Origin: Ophiocordyceps camponoti-saundersi (nom. inval.)
Taxonomy: Eukaryota; Ascomycota; Sordariomycetes; Hypocreales; Ophiocordycipitaceae
NCBI GenBank assembly: GCA_003339415.1
Contig: PDHQ01000074.1
Location: 1 to 64,000, forward strand
Reading direction: 5' to 3'
Length of the DNA: 64,000 bases
In this document: positions 47,601 to 60,477 of the stretch, piece by piece
Position numbering within the stretch: the stretch's first letter is position 1
How the letters are laid out: each line of letters starts with the position of its first letter
The notes under the pieces: generated by a model
Told to the model about the DNA's origin: nothing
What the model saw: only the letters and a program-made list of their open reading frames with translations
The model's database searches: none
Translations under genes and position numbers: made by a program

Positions 47601-49650
47601 CTATATTCGCACGAGAACCTAATACTCTTTTTACGTTCCTAAGTTATAGTTTAGCGCGAACGCTATAGCTAGATAAGACTATACGAACTCTTAGTAATTA
47701 AAGGGTAATCTATCTTTATTAATCTTCTAAGTAGCCTTACGAAGTTCTATATAACGTAAATTAAGCTATATTATACGCCCGATAAAGCTCCCGCGAAAGA
47801 TATTTTTACTTATATAGAAAGACTTATTATCGTAATTCCGCGTTATAGCCCGTAGGGCTATAAGGATTTTACCGACTATATAGCGGATTTACTTTTCTCC
47901 TTTACCTTCCTTTTAGAGAAAGAAACGAAAGATATTACCCTCGCTATATAACTTTATTAAGATAATATTATTATAACCCCTAGCCTTTTATTCGAGGAAT
48001 TAGACCGCGCTAAGATCGATAGCTTTATTATTTAAGATATTTTTATTTTTATATAATATAACTTAGCTAAGTATAAATAGCTATGAATTTTTTATATAAA
48101 GCTCGTATACGAGATTAAAAATAAGATAATAAAGCTATATAAGAAGTTACGCCTTATCGTATAAGGATACGCTAATACTAATAAGGCTACCGTACTTACT
48201 TAATTACTTATAATTTTATAAATAAGCTAGAGGCTAATCCTCGCTCTAAGCCTTTCTTTTATATAGTTATATAATATATACGGAGAGCTACGCGATATTA
48301 CTTAGGCGTATATATAGTTATATAACCGCCTAATAAGACCGATTTTCGCACGATTACCGAAGGAGATATAAGACCGTTTCCCGAAAAGTACTATTCTATA
48401 TATCTATTATTCGCTATACGGAATAGTAAAATTAAGCGTTTATTAGTTTAAGATATATTATAAGTATTACTATATAAACCTAAAGATAATAACTTTAATA
48501 TATAACCCGTACCTTCTCTTTATACTTACCGGCCCGGATTCCTTTAGCCTTATAGGAATATAAACTAATAATACCCTCTCCTTTATCTCTCCCGCCTTCT
48601 CGGCCCTCGAGGAAGAATCCCTTAAGTAATAGAACCTTCGTGCGAAGCCGAAAATACGCCTCTCGCACGAGACGCCGATCGAATTTAACGGCGGACGAAT
48701 TTCCCTCGAAGGCGATAATATTCTCTTTATATAAAAAAGATAAGCTAAGGTATTATAGGTTATTAACCTAGCTATAGAAAACGCTCCGTAGGCGTACCTC
48801 TTATAACGTATACGAGGAGCGTATATCTTATTAATCTGCTAGCCTAAAGTAGTATATAACTTTTTAGCCGCTACTTAAGTTTAGGAACCGACGAAGGAAG
48901 ACTATAACGCCCTAAACGCTTACGTACGATAGTAAATCGAGCACGCTAACCGGGGACTATACTTTATCCCTCTTAACCTCCCTTATACGAAGCTTTATAT
49001 TTTTACCGATAGCTTATTCGCGAATAATATAAACTTATCTTTATAAATAAGATTCGTAATTATACTAAGTAAAGAGGTAGCTTATACGAAGAATAAAGTC
49101 TCTATCTATAGTAATATCGTATACTAATTTTTAATAAAATATAAGAGAGTAACGCGTAGCGTGCTTACGAGTAAATTATACGGTATTATATAAGGAATCG
49201 ATAGCGGAATCGCCCTTAATATTACGCTTTAGAAGATTATATAAAGCCTCTCCTTGCCGGATATCCCTTTTATATTTTATACGGACTTATACTCCCTTTA
49301 CGACTACTTAGTTAAGCTTAGTAGTATAAGGGAGAAGAGGCTTATAATTAATATTATAGCCTTACGCGAATCGTACGAAAGAAAGGAAATTACTAAGATA
49401 TTCTAGATCGATAATAAAGATAACTTAGCAAACGCTATAATAAAGAAAGGCCCGAATAACGCTCTCGCATAACTAGTTACGACGAATAAGATTATAATTA
49501 AGATAGAAGTAGTTATCGAAAAACTCGCGCCGCCGCCGCCGCCCCCTAAGCTTATAAATTTAACGCTATATAAAAAAAATAAAACGGCCGCCGCCCTCTA
49601 CCTTATATCGCCTAACGATAGCGAGAATAGACCGCTAGCAAGATAATAAG
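44620..49650 (+). pseudogene. Copia polyprotein relic (Gag, integrase, RT, RNase H)
   Basis: Frames on the plus strand reproduce the fungal Copia polyprotein layout. The integrase zinc region (RRFRYPYTEYLRNLL near 46840) and core (FNYKIIIDIVRL near 47020, GPLDIITHDPGINF near 47180, then SKVKRLYI where Glu reads Lys near 47310) come first. RNase H follows at about 48990-49450, with IFTDSLFANN, RVTRSVLTSKLYG, FYTDLYSLYDYLVKLSS and LRESYERKEI. Two catalytic TDS/TDL Asp residues of RNase H survive because their codons lack a CpA or TpG target. Stops and frame changes remove any product. Confidence 0.75.
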
Positions 49651-50844
49651 CTTATCGTTATTATCCTTATTATTATTATTATTTTCGTTATTATCCTTAT
49701 TATCGTCTAACTTATTCTCCTCCTCCCCCTCGGCCCCCTCGCCCTCTTCTTCCTCTTTATTATCTTCTTCGTCGTTATCTTCGTCCCCGTCCTTGCTCTT
49801 ATTATTATCGTCGTCCTCTTCGTCCTCTATATAGTAATAGTTATAGTAGCGACCTTTTAAATCTTATATATACGGGCCGCAGGCCCCGCCCTAATAGCTA
49901 CGGAGACGACGGCAGCCTAAGAAAGGGGCACTACCGCGACGGAGGTAATAATAGCTATAAGGGCCTTACGTAGGGAAGCGGCCCGCGGCTTAAATTATCG
50001 TCGCACGAAAGTAGCTATAACGACGTATAACCTTCGCGATTAACTCGATAGCTAATTCCCTAAAGCGTAGACGTAAAGAAACGTTATATAGCGTGCTAGC
50101 GAGGTAGCGGCGTTCCTTAGCTTATTATACAATTAGCAAACGCTTAGGAAAATATCTTATACGAAGAGGATACGTACGCTAATAGCGGCTTAGAGAAACT
50201 TAGCACGCACCTCCTTATCGGTGCTAAGGGTAATAGTAACAACGCTATTTAATAAAGGTAAGCGTCTAAGTATCGTATGAATAAGTATAATAATTATACA
50301 GCTACTTACTCTTCTTCTTTTTCTTTTTCTTCTTTATCGTTATTATACGCTATAGCTATAATAGTAACTAATAATAATAATAGTTATAATAATAATAATA
50401 AAGTTATTACTATTATAAAAGATAAAGGAGGGAAGAAATCTTCTTTCGCACGGAACGGAAAGAAAGGTGCTTCTTATAATTAGTAAGACTTGCTAGCTAT
50501 AAATAGCAGGCCGAAAATTTCTACCGCCCGGCCACCTTCCTCACCCTTTCTCCCTCTTATATTTTCGGCTACGCCTACGAACTCGATTATATACGAAGCC
50601 TCCGACCTTTAAAACGAGACTAATCTTAAACGTACGAAGCTGATAAATTACTCTCTTAACGAATAATCCCTTCTTACTCGCCGTACGAATATCTCCCCGC
50701 ACGAGCAGACTTTACGCGATACTCTATACCGCATAATAGCCCTCGTTACGCTACGACCACGACCGTATAAGAGCTATAACTACCTACCACTACCGAGCGC
50801 TTACTAAGGAAGCCGCACGGTATATTATAAAGAAAAACTACGAG

Positions 50845-51120
50845 TATTAAGGTATCTTACGATACCTTATAGCTTTATATTACTACCTTTATAGCCTCGT
50901 GCTATTATACGGCTTACCCGAGTTATAAGGACCTTTTATATAAGATCCTTCTAATCTTATAACTCCTCTCTTTACTCTATATATTCCTTGCTATTACTTT
51001 ATATATTCGATTAGGTATTTAGATAGCTGCCCTCTTATATATTACGTACGAAGGGTAATCGCGATAATATATTCTTTTTTAGGACCCTTACGTTGCTAGT
51101 AACGGATAGCCCGTCTAATA
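50845..51120 (+). repeat. 3' LTR of the Copia-type element
   Basis: 276 bp, identical in length to the 5' LTR, and followed directly by the AAATT duplication. Confidence 0.92.
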
Positions 51121-51125
51121 AAATT

Positions 51126-53550
51126 AATTTAAGTAATATAGGAAATAAATAAAAGAATAAATAAAAATAAAGGAGAATTATAATTTATAATATATATTAG
51201 ATATATATAAAAGAATATATATTATAGTTAAGGATATCGTAATACTAATTAAGGAAAAATAGGAATAAGAAAGGAGAGGGACGCGTTATAAAGATATATT
51301 ATAAAAGAAAAAATAAAGGAAATAAGTCTTTAAGCTAAAGATTATATTAATCCTTTTAGGTCTTATTAGGTCGCGGTATTAAAATACTAGCGCGTAAAAG
51401 ATAAGAATATTAAGGGCTATTAAAGGATATAAAATATTAAAAATATCTGCTTTTAATTAAGTAATATATTATAGCTTAGGTTTATAAGGTAATAAGACTA
51501 TTATTATCCGCTATAATTATAATATAGCGATACTATATATAATCGCTATAATCGCGGTATAGTAATATTAAGTTTATTTATAGCGTATAAGCTAAGAATA
51601 AATAGTATATAATAAGCACCGGTAAAAATAATATTAAAAAGGATATTAAAAATATATTAATTTATAAGGTTCTTACCTAAGCTTAGTAGATATAAATATT
51701 ATTACGCGTTAATAATTAAACGATTAAGAGTTTATTATATATTAATAGTTAAATAAATAAAATACGTGCTTATTATAATTATTATTAATATTATATAAAG
51801 CGCGTTATTATATCCGCTACGGTTTTTACCGACGTTATATAGAGAGCTAAAAAGCTTAATCTATTATTATATTAATAAAGAGGTCTACGTTAATAAGTTT
51901 AATAATCGTAATATATTTAACATTATTAGAAAGTTTAACTAAGGTGCTTATTTAGCTATATAGCTTTTTAGTAATATTATTAGGAGCTATCTTAATTAAA
52001 TCTAAGATATTAAAGACTAGAATATTATAAAAGTTTAGTAGCGTCTTATTTTTAATAATATTAGCCTAAGCTAATAAGAGTATATAGTTAATTATAATAG
52101 CGGGGAGTAAAGTTATACTTTTCTTACTAAGGAGATAGGTCTATTCTCTTATATAAATATACGAATCCTAGCAGTTTCTCTTATAGAATTCTAGAATCTT
52201 ATTAAAGTTATTAAGTGCTAATTTTTTATTTATAAAAGTAGCGACTTTATTAATATTAATCGATAAGTTTTTAAGAGCCGGTATATTAAATAAAATAAGT
52301 ATAAAGATAAGAAAGTCGATAATCTATTTATTATTAATATTTAATATTTTCGCTATATAGGAAAAGCTAAGGGAAAAATTATATTTACTTAAATACTTAT
52401 TAAAATAAGTCGCCTAAATTAAAGTAATTTTTATATTTTAAAATATTAAAGCTTATTTATTATAATATATAATAAAGAGATTAGATAAATATTTAATTAC
52501 TTATATTAGGCTATTATAGCGAGTTATTAAGAAGTTATTATTAGCTTCTTTAACTTTCTTAGCTTTAAGAATTTCCTAAAATTAAATAATAGTTTTAAAA
52601 ACTATTATAAGAGTTTAAAGCTATTAAGAAATAAAGCGAGTTTACTTATTAGGAGTCCCGAGGACGCTTTATTAGGTTAAAGGAGGAGGTATAATAAATT
52701 ATCTCGCTAAGGATCGCCTAAAGATCGGAGTAGCGCCTTTAACTTTAGTTTCCTTTTCTATAATTACTAATACTATTCTTTCTATCTTACTAAAGTAATT
52801 AGTATAAGAGATAATAATAAGAATATATTTGATTTCCTCTAATTCTTCCGAATCTTAATATATTTACCCGCTAATTAGGCCTTTAATATAATCTTTAATA
52901 ATTTCTAATAAAGTATACGCCTTATAGTAATTTTTCCCCGGTTAATTATTCTAAGAAAAGATATTACTTTTAATATTAGCGAGAGAGTTAGGTAATAAGG
53001 GATAAGTATAGCTTCTCGATAAGGTAATAAGTATATTAAAAATAAAGGTAGCGGCGGAAAAAGCGGGTATAGCGGTAATTTATCTAATAGATTATTAAGG
53101 CGCTATAATTTCGGAAATTTTAGGGAGCGAATATTTAAAGTTTTAATCTTTATTATTAGGAAGTCTTTCTCCGCTTATTTCTTTATAAGCTTAGTAATTA
53201 ACGTAATATTTAACTTTATTAAACTTTTCGAAAAATAAATTATATCTTTCTTCTTTTAATACCTTTTTCTAAGCTACGAATATAGTTTTATTATTATCTT
53301 TCTATTAGTTAAACTTATAAGTAAAAGATTTAAAGGAGTGTTATAATTCCGCGAGATTACTAAATAGTTAGATAGCTTTTTCAAATCTTTTAAATATAAG
53401 GATAGGCGGTATTTAGATTAGCTATTCGTAAAACTCTTTCCGGTATATCTTATCTTTTAAGTAATAAATATTATTATATAGCAGGTTAATATTAGGTATA
53501 AAAAGAAAAGGAAATAATAAAAGGGAAAATAAAAATAATTAAGAAAAAGG
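51126..53550 (-). pseudogene. Unrecognised open minus-strand relic frame
   Basis: The minus strand over about 51900-53200 reads as one frame with few non-RIP stops, for example INKVATFINKKLALNNFNKI and NNITKKLYSQISTLVKLSNN (Q is restored from TAG). It is helical and Asn/Lys/Ile-rich. It could be a Gag-like or accessory product of the Gypsy relic to the right or a different element. No domain is recognised. Confidence 0.35.
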
Positions 53551-55783
53551 AAAAGAAATAATATTAAGGAAAATATAATTTATTTTTTCCTCGTAATTTC
53601 TAACTTATATTTTAGCTTATTTTTCTCTTTCTTAAATTCTTTAATTATCTCCTTTTATTAAAAATCCTTCTTAGCTACTTATTAATTATTATTATTTAGG
53701 TATCCTTTCTAATATATAAGGTACTTTATTTAAGTAATACCTTATCTTTATTTAACTTTTCTTTTATTAAGAATTTATTTAACCTTATAATTATTAATAT
53801 TAAGTTTAAGGCTAAGTTATTCTCCTAAGATATTAGCTAGTTAAAGTTATATAACTAATATTATAGGGTAAATATTTATAAAGTTATTAAGATTTAAACG
53901 ATAAGTTAGATAACCGATTTATTTAATTACGCGGAAGGGGCTAGTTTACTATTCCGAAAGCTTTACTATTTATCTATTAGAAATAAAGTATTCTTTACTA
54001 AGTTTTAGCTAAACTTAATCGCCGGGCTTAAACTTAAGCTTTTTATATTTCTTATCGTAATATTATTTTATTATTATTTAAGTATAGGTAATAGAGAAAA
54101 TCGCCTTATTTTTTAATATTTCCTTAAATTTAAGTAAAGCTTAATTATTAAGATAACGGAGATTATTATTTATAAGAAACTTAGTTAATAACTTACTTAG
54201 CATAATCTTAATAACTAAGGAGAAAGAATTATTAAGAGAAAACTAAAGAGCCGGTAAGGCGTTAATTTATTATTTTATTAGGAAATTAATAGCGAAGAAT
54301 TAAAATATAATCTTAATAGTTTAGTTTTACCTTTTTATTAAACTATTAATTTATAAATAATATATAATTAATATTAGAAGCTTAGTACTAAATATAAACT
54401 ATAAGGTTCTTTAAAGCTTAAAGGTAAATTTTAGGTTTCGGTTTAAGATAATTTATTTTAAGAGCCTTTAATTATAATAAGTAAGCTTATAATATAATCT
54501 CTAAGCTTATTCTTCGGCGGTAAAATAGTTATACTTAGGAGTTAAAATATATATTTTCGAGAACTTATTAATAATAATAAAGAGGGTATTATAAAACTTT
54601 CCTTTAGGTTTAAATTAAGGTAAGTTTTCTAAAAAGATTAGAGGAAGTTTAATAATAAAGTTTATTATAATTATATAAAAAGGAATTACTAAAGAATAAA
54701 TTAGAATTATTTTCCTAAAAGGAAACTATTTATTAGTTTAATTATATCTATAAATATTATATTTTTCTATAAAATTATTAATCTTTTTCTTTAGATAGGA
54801 AATAATAAAGTTAGAGGAGAGCTTAGCTTATATATATTTTTAACTAATATAAAATTTATAAAAATAATACTTAGAAATAATTTCTTTAGCGTAATCTTTA
54901 AAAATATAAAGTTATTATTAACTATTAATATCTTTAAGATATAATAAGCTATTTGCTTAAATAAAAGCGAGTCTTTCCTAAGAATATTTATCTCTAAGTT
55001 ACTTTAAAATTTTAGATTATTATATATTAAGGAGATATCCCTTAAAAATCCTCTATCGGAAGGTATTATTAAGAATCGCTTTTAAGGAAATAAATACGTA
55101 ATCCTAATTAATATAATCTTCCTAAATATCTTTAAGTTCCCCTTATCTTTTTTCTAAGATTACCTTTAAAAGGAGGCGTAAAAGAAAGTTTATAAGAATA
55201 TTAAAAATATTAAGGATATATTAAACCTTAAAAGGATATTAACTTAAAAATTATAATATAAAAGTAAGGTAATTATTACTCTTTATATTAATAGTAAAAA
55301 AAGAGGTTTATTTTATAATTATAGAAATTATAATATAATCTATAAAAATTATAATTTTTAGTTTCTAAGTTCTAATTAAATAAGTCCTAAGCTTTCGATA
55401 AGCTTATATTAAGTAGAAAATCTTAAGTTTAGTTAGCTAATACTTAATTTTAGCTAATTTAAATATATAACTAAGATAATAAATAAGTTTAATAAATTAC
55501 TAAGGTAAAGCTAAAGATAATTTCTAAGATTCCTTATTATCGATATAGAAAAGATAAGCTATAAAACCGTTCTCTTAAAAAATATTAATTTATAGAAAAA
55601 GTTAATAATTAGGAAAAAACTAGCTAAGAGTAGCGTTATTATATAAGGTATTAATAATATTATTAAAATAGTTAGTTTCTTCCTTTATTAAGATAATTTT
55701 AAACCGGGAGGTAAAGTATTTCTTTTTAGTTTAGTAACGGGTATTTTATTTTCCTATCTTTTTTAAAATATTACTATTTTACG

Positions 55784-57656
55784 TTTAACTTTTATATATT
55801 CTATAGATCTTACGCTTATAGCGATATAAATATAGACCTCTTATTCTTATATTATAAGCAGACTCCGCTCCTTTCGTTATCTTATAGCGATAGCCTTAAG
55901 CTATACCCGGAGCAGCTCTAAGAGGGAGGGTAACGCTATATAGGTTAATTATAACCGCGAAAATTTTTTACCTAGAATATAGCTTTACTTTAAATTATAG
56001 TAAACTTAAACCTAAAAATTTACTATACTTTTTACCTTATTAGAAGCTAAGGTAAGTATTAGTAAGATTATTTTAGGGGACGCCTTAGTCTCTATATAAG
56101 TAATTATCGAATAAGTAGCGGAGTCCGAGAGGGTCCGGGGAGGCGCCCCCCCTACTCCGACTTCGTTAATTAATAATATTTCCTCGGCTATTACGGCTAT
56201 AGTTTCCTCTCTTTTCTACGGCTTTAAGGGGAGCGGAACTCCTCTAATATAGGCTATAATTATAGCTAGAGCGCTAGAGAAAATTATTAAAAAATAAGTT
56301 TTTAGGTAATATAAATATTAGCTTATAATTTACTTTAATTTTATCGCTATTTTACTCTAAGCTTAAGGCCTTAAAGTAATTATAATAAATATTAATTATA
56401 AATTTTATAAGTAAAGCTAAGCTTTTATAATAAGGAAATTATTTAATAGCGATATTATAATAATATTTTAAGATACTATTTATAAGCTTTAGTCCGATTT
56501 AAGGTAGCTTCGTACCGCTTTTAAAGAAAAGGTATACTTAATTAGTAAAAGTTATACTCTTATTATAAAAAAGGTATTAATATAAGCTTTATAATAAGGC
56601 GGTAAGGAAGCTTTTTAGAAAGAGATTAAGTTATCGAATAAGGTTTTAATAATATAACTATATATAAAAAGATATTATTTAGAAACTTAGCGGAGTTTCC
56701 TTATAATTACTATTAATAGCGTAATAGATATAAATTAAATTTATAATAAGGGTATAGTAATATAAGTAGAGATTTTTAATATAAAACCTTATAAGCTAAA
56801 AGTTTAACTTTAATAATATTTTAAGTATTATTAGCTTAAATATATCGTTAAATACTATATAGTAAAATTATAATATAGCTAATACTCCGCCTCTTTATAC
56901 GCGGAAAGCGAGTTAGCTTATTTTATAGCGTATAGAAAAAGACTATATTATTACCCTCTCTATTAGGGGACTTACCTTAAGTAAAGTTAACTTTACTTTA
57001 AGATAAGAGTAGCGTAAGACCGGGCGAAAAATACTTATATTTCCTAACCCCGGAGATTTATAAATTAGAACTCCGCTTATATCGCCCCTCCTCCCCCCTT
57101 AGCGCTAACCGGAGTTTAGTAATAGCTAGGGCGGAAACGCTAAAAAGTAAATATAGTAGCTTCGCCTCTAACCCCCTTTCTAAACTTATCTATAGCTTTA
57201 CTATAATAGTTAGGCCGCTTTTCGGGATTAGCTATTATAAAGTTTATTATAAGCTAGTAAAACTTTTATATATTTCTTAATCGCGTTAATAAAGCCTTAA
57301 TCGAATAGATTATTTAAGACGCTATAATTAAGCGCGGAGATTCGGTTTATAGCGATAACGACGCTTAAGAAGATAAGTAGCTATATAAACTTCGTATTAA
57401 ACCTAGTCTACGCGTACTCTTACTACCGCGGGCTCCGCTCTAAAAGATATACTAGCTTCCTAATTACTTATTATTACTAAACTTATCTAAAGTATAGAGT
57501 GCCGGGTATAGACCTAGTCCGGCCTTAAACTAAGGTAATACTTAAAGGGAGGGTTTTACTCTAAGTTCTCCGGTTTTTCCTACTCTTAAAATATATATAA
57601 GATAGTTCTAGGCTATATTAGGTATACTAGCGTATAAATATTACTATTATTACTAT
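55784..57656 (+). mobile_element. Unclassified 1873-bp repeated element, copy 1
   Basis: Collinear with 60478-62350, same orientation and same length. It begins TTTAACTTTTATATATT and ends in an ATTACTATTATTACTAT tail. I see no terminal inverted repeats. Immediate flanks are TTTACG on both sides (55778-55783 and 57657-57662), which looks like a target duplication. It interrupts the Gypsy pol relic. The plus strand has a readable relic frame including DAIIKRGDSVYS-like sequence. It could be a non-autonomous retroelement or a LINE-like remnant with a (TTA)n tail. Confidence 0.65.
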
Positions 57657-58930
57657 TTTACGTTTTTATAAAAAGTTAATATATTATATAAAATAAAAAA
57701 TAAAATATCTTATTTATTTAATAAGTTTAATTTATTATTTAAAATATTATAAAGTATTAAGAAACTTAATATCTTATAAGGCTTTTACTTAAAATTAAGT
57801 ATTTATTAGTATAAATCTATTAATATAATATCTTAATATTTTTACTAAAAGGTAATAAAGGAATAACTTAGGAGCGAAGAGGGAAAGATTTATATTAACG
57901 AAGAGATTAAATATTATAATTAGATATTTAATATAGTCTTTTAAAATATTAGAGAAGATTATAATATTATTAATATATTTAGCTACGTATATATTATATA
58001 AATAAAGAATATAATTAATAAACTTTTATATATAAGTAGGCGAATTTTTATACCTTATAAAAGTAACTATAGCTTTCTTTAATTTATAGTAGGAAGTAAT
58101 TATAAACCGCTCTCGGTAATTTAGATATATAAGAAATTAATAAAAAAAGCTTCGAGTGTTAATAGCGGAAATAGCTTTTTTGCCCGCTAGCTTATAAATT
58201 ATATTTTAAGGAAAAGGTATTAGATATATATTTAATATAGCTATATTATTAAGAGTATATAAGTTATTTATAACGCGTAGTTTATTTTTTCTTTAAATTA
58301 TAAAGTAAAGACTTATAAATAGTAATATTTTAAGCGCCTACTTTATTTTACCTTATAAATATATATTATTATATTTTTATTAAGGAAATCTTAGTTAGGT
58401 TTATTAAGAGGATAAGGGCGTAAACTAAGTTTTTTCTTATATTAATTATTAATAAGTAAAACTTTAAGATAATATTTAGATAAAAGATTAATTAAGCTAG
58501 TATCTTTTTATAATTTTAGTAAGGAATTATAGAGCTTTTTTACCTTCTCTAATAACTAAAAGTCTAATATATAGATTTTTACGCTATAGTCCCCTTTAAT
58601 TTCTAGAATATTCGGCGCTTTTAAGATACCTAAACGGTAAAGTTAGCTTAGTTTTTAGATATTTATAAAAGGAGTATTATTAAATTTATTTATAATTATA
58701 ATTTAATCGAGGAGGGAGTCTAATACTAAATATTTATTTAGTTTATTAATTAAACCGAGTTTAGTAACTTATTATAAGATAGTAAAAGAAAACTAATTAT
58801 TAAAGTTTAAGATAATACTAACCTTTTCTTTATATTTAAAGAAAATTAATTTATTACTTAAATTAAAAATAGTTAAGTAGAAATAGTTACGAATAATTAA
58901 GGCCACTTTTAAAAAGCATCTATAATTTCT

Positions 58931-59586
58931 TAGCAGGTATCTAAATTCGTCGGAATTTTTTTTCGCCGGGCCCGGCAGAGACGTATCGAAGTAGCCGTTA
59001 AGTAGTCTTTATAGCAAATTTAGGTAGGAGCACTACCGCCGCCCTACCCTAGCGCGTCTTAACCTGCTTTTTAAAGCTATCGCTACTTTCTATAAGGGCC
59101 GTAGCGGCGGTAGCGGCACTAGCACCGGCAGTCGCAACGCCGAGGGCAGCGATAGCGGCAGCGATCGTAACAGCACCGTTATAAGCACTAGTAGCGGCAG
59201 CGGCACCGTTATAAGCAGCGGCAGCGGCACAGTTATAGGCAGCGGTAGCGGCACCGTTATAGGTAGCGGTAGCGGCACTATTATAAGTAGCGGTAGCGGC
59301 ACTATTATAGGTAGCGGTAGCGGCACCGTTACAGGCACCGGCACCGGCACCGGTAGCCGTAACGCTAAGGGTAGCAACGGCAGCAGCGATTATAATAGCA
59401 GCCGCGAGGGCGGCGGTAAAGAAAGTAACGATAGCTTTAAAAAATAGGTATACGTTTAAACGCGCTAGGGTAAGGCGGCGGTAGTGCGCCTACTAAAATT
59501 TACTATACTAACTACTTAGAGGCTACTTTAATACGTCTTTGCCGGGCCCGGCGAAAAAAAATTCTAACGAATTTAGATACTTACTA
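58931..59586. mobile_element. 656-bp foldback/MITE-like element with GC-rich core
   Basis: Arms of about 165-180 bp at each end are inverted copies of each other, starting AGCAGGTATCTAAATTCG (right arm AGTAAGTATCTAAATTCG) and sharing TTTTTTTTCGCCGGGCCCGG and CACTACCGCCGCC. The differences are RIP-type. The centre is a GC-rich minisatellite. No coding capacity is seen. It sits inside the third Gypsy relic. Confidence 0.8.
59184..59340. repeat. 24-bp GC-rich minisatellite
   Basis: About six units of the form CCGTTATAGGTAGCGGTAGC plus GGCA, mostly with exact 24-bp spacing. Read on the minus strand it gives a Pro/Leu/Val repeat, which explains the open frame there. Confidence 0.9.
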
Positions 59587-60477
59587 TAAAAATATAGATA
59601 CTTTTTAAAAGAGGCTATAATTAATCCTAAAAGGAAATAAAAATTAGGGAAGAAAATAAAGTTATAATTTTTAGGAGAATCTTTAATTAGTATAAGAATT
59701 GTTTCTATTAAAAGAGGAGGAATAGTTATTACTAAAATAGCTATTATACGTTTACGAATAGCTAGTCCTTTATAAGTAGAATAATTTTTAATATATATAT
59801 TATTATAAAGCTAAATCTAAAGTTCTTATTAAGAGTTAAGAATATCGATTTTATAAAGGATCGAGAAGCCTTATCTTAATAAAATTCTAGCTAAAACGTT
59901 TTTAATAACTTAAGCGCTAGATTTAAACTTATTAAGATAAAACTTATTATTAATTTTACTAATAATATATAAAATAAATATAGCTTATTTATAAGTTAAA
60001 GCTAAGCTAATTTCTTTTAGTTATTATATTTATATTAAATTATAATTAATATTATTAAACTTATTAAGTAAATCCTTTCTAATAAGGGATTTATTTACTT
60101 TAATATTAATATATATTTTTATAATATTAGAAAGTTTATTTTTATTAAACGCTAATATTTTTATATAAGAAAAGTATAAAACTTATTTTAAAAAGAAATT
60201 AGTTATTTATAAAGTTACTTTAATAATAAGAAGATTTTTTAAGAAAAGATTTATAATAATATTAAAAGGTTTTATATTATATTCCTTAAAATCTAAAATA
60301 AGATAATATAAGTTACTAGTTAGTTACTTATTTTCTTTATTTTTAAACGCTTTAAATAAGTTAATATCTTTATCTAAATTATATTATAAGATATTAAAAA
60401 TTATATTATATATCTTAAAAAAAATTATAAAGACTTTATTAGTAATAGGATTTTAATCTATAAGTTTATATATAAAA

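Larger units (their letters stand above)
44178..51120 (+). mobile_element. Complete Copia-type LTR retrotransposon, RIP-damaged
   Basis: Two direct repeats of exactly 276 bp (44178-44453 and 50845-51120) bound the element, with the 5-bp target duplication AAATT at 44173-44177 and 51121-51125. LTR ends TATTAAGG...TAATA fit ancestral TG...CA. Plus-strand integrase, reverse-transcriptase and RNase H relics set the orientation. Length is 6943 bp. It keeps more CpG and G+C than neighbouring elements and retains many TTCGTACGAA-like words, so it may be younger or differently mutated. Confidence 0.92.
53600..60477 (-). pseudogene. Third Gypsy-type pol relic, interrupted by later insertions
   Basis: The minus strand keeps a reverse-transcriptase block at about 57700-58000: YVAKYINNIIIF (Asp-Asp again Asn-Asn, 57954-57989), then LVKILRYYINRF. 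The frame runs into the 1873-bp unit at 57656 and appears to continue beyond it at 55783 leftwards, with integrase-like sequence to about 53600. A 656-bp foldback element (58931-59586) interrupts the part upstream of the reverse transcriptase. LTRs of this element were not identified. Confidence 0.6.

Noticed and set aside
50277..50483. Plus-strand frame of 68 aa rich in Ser and Asn
   Set aside because: Low-complexity AAT/TCT runs in the 3' non-coding part of the Copia element; no conserved motif.
59090..59377. Open minus-strand frame of 95 aa rich in Val-Pro-Leu
   Set aside because: It is a translation of the 24-bp GC-rich minisatellite inside a foldback element, not a gene.
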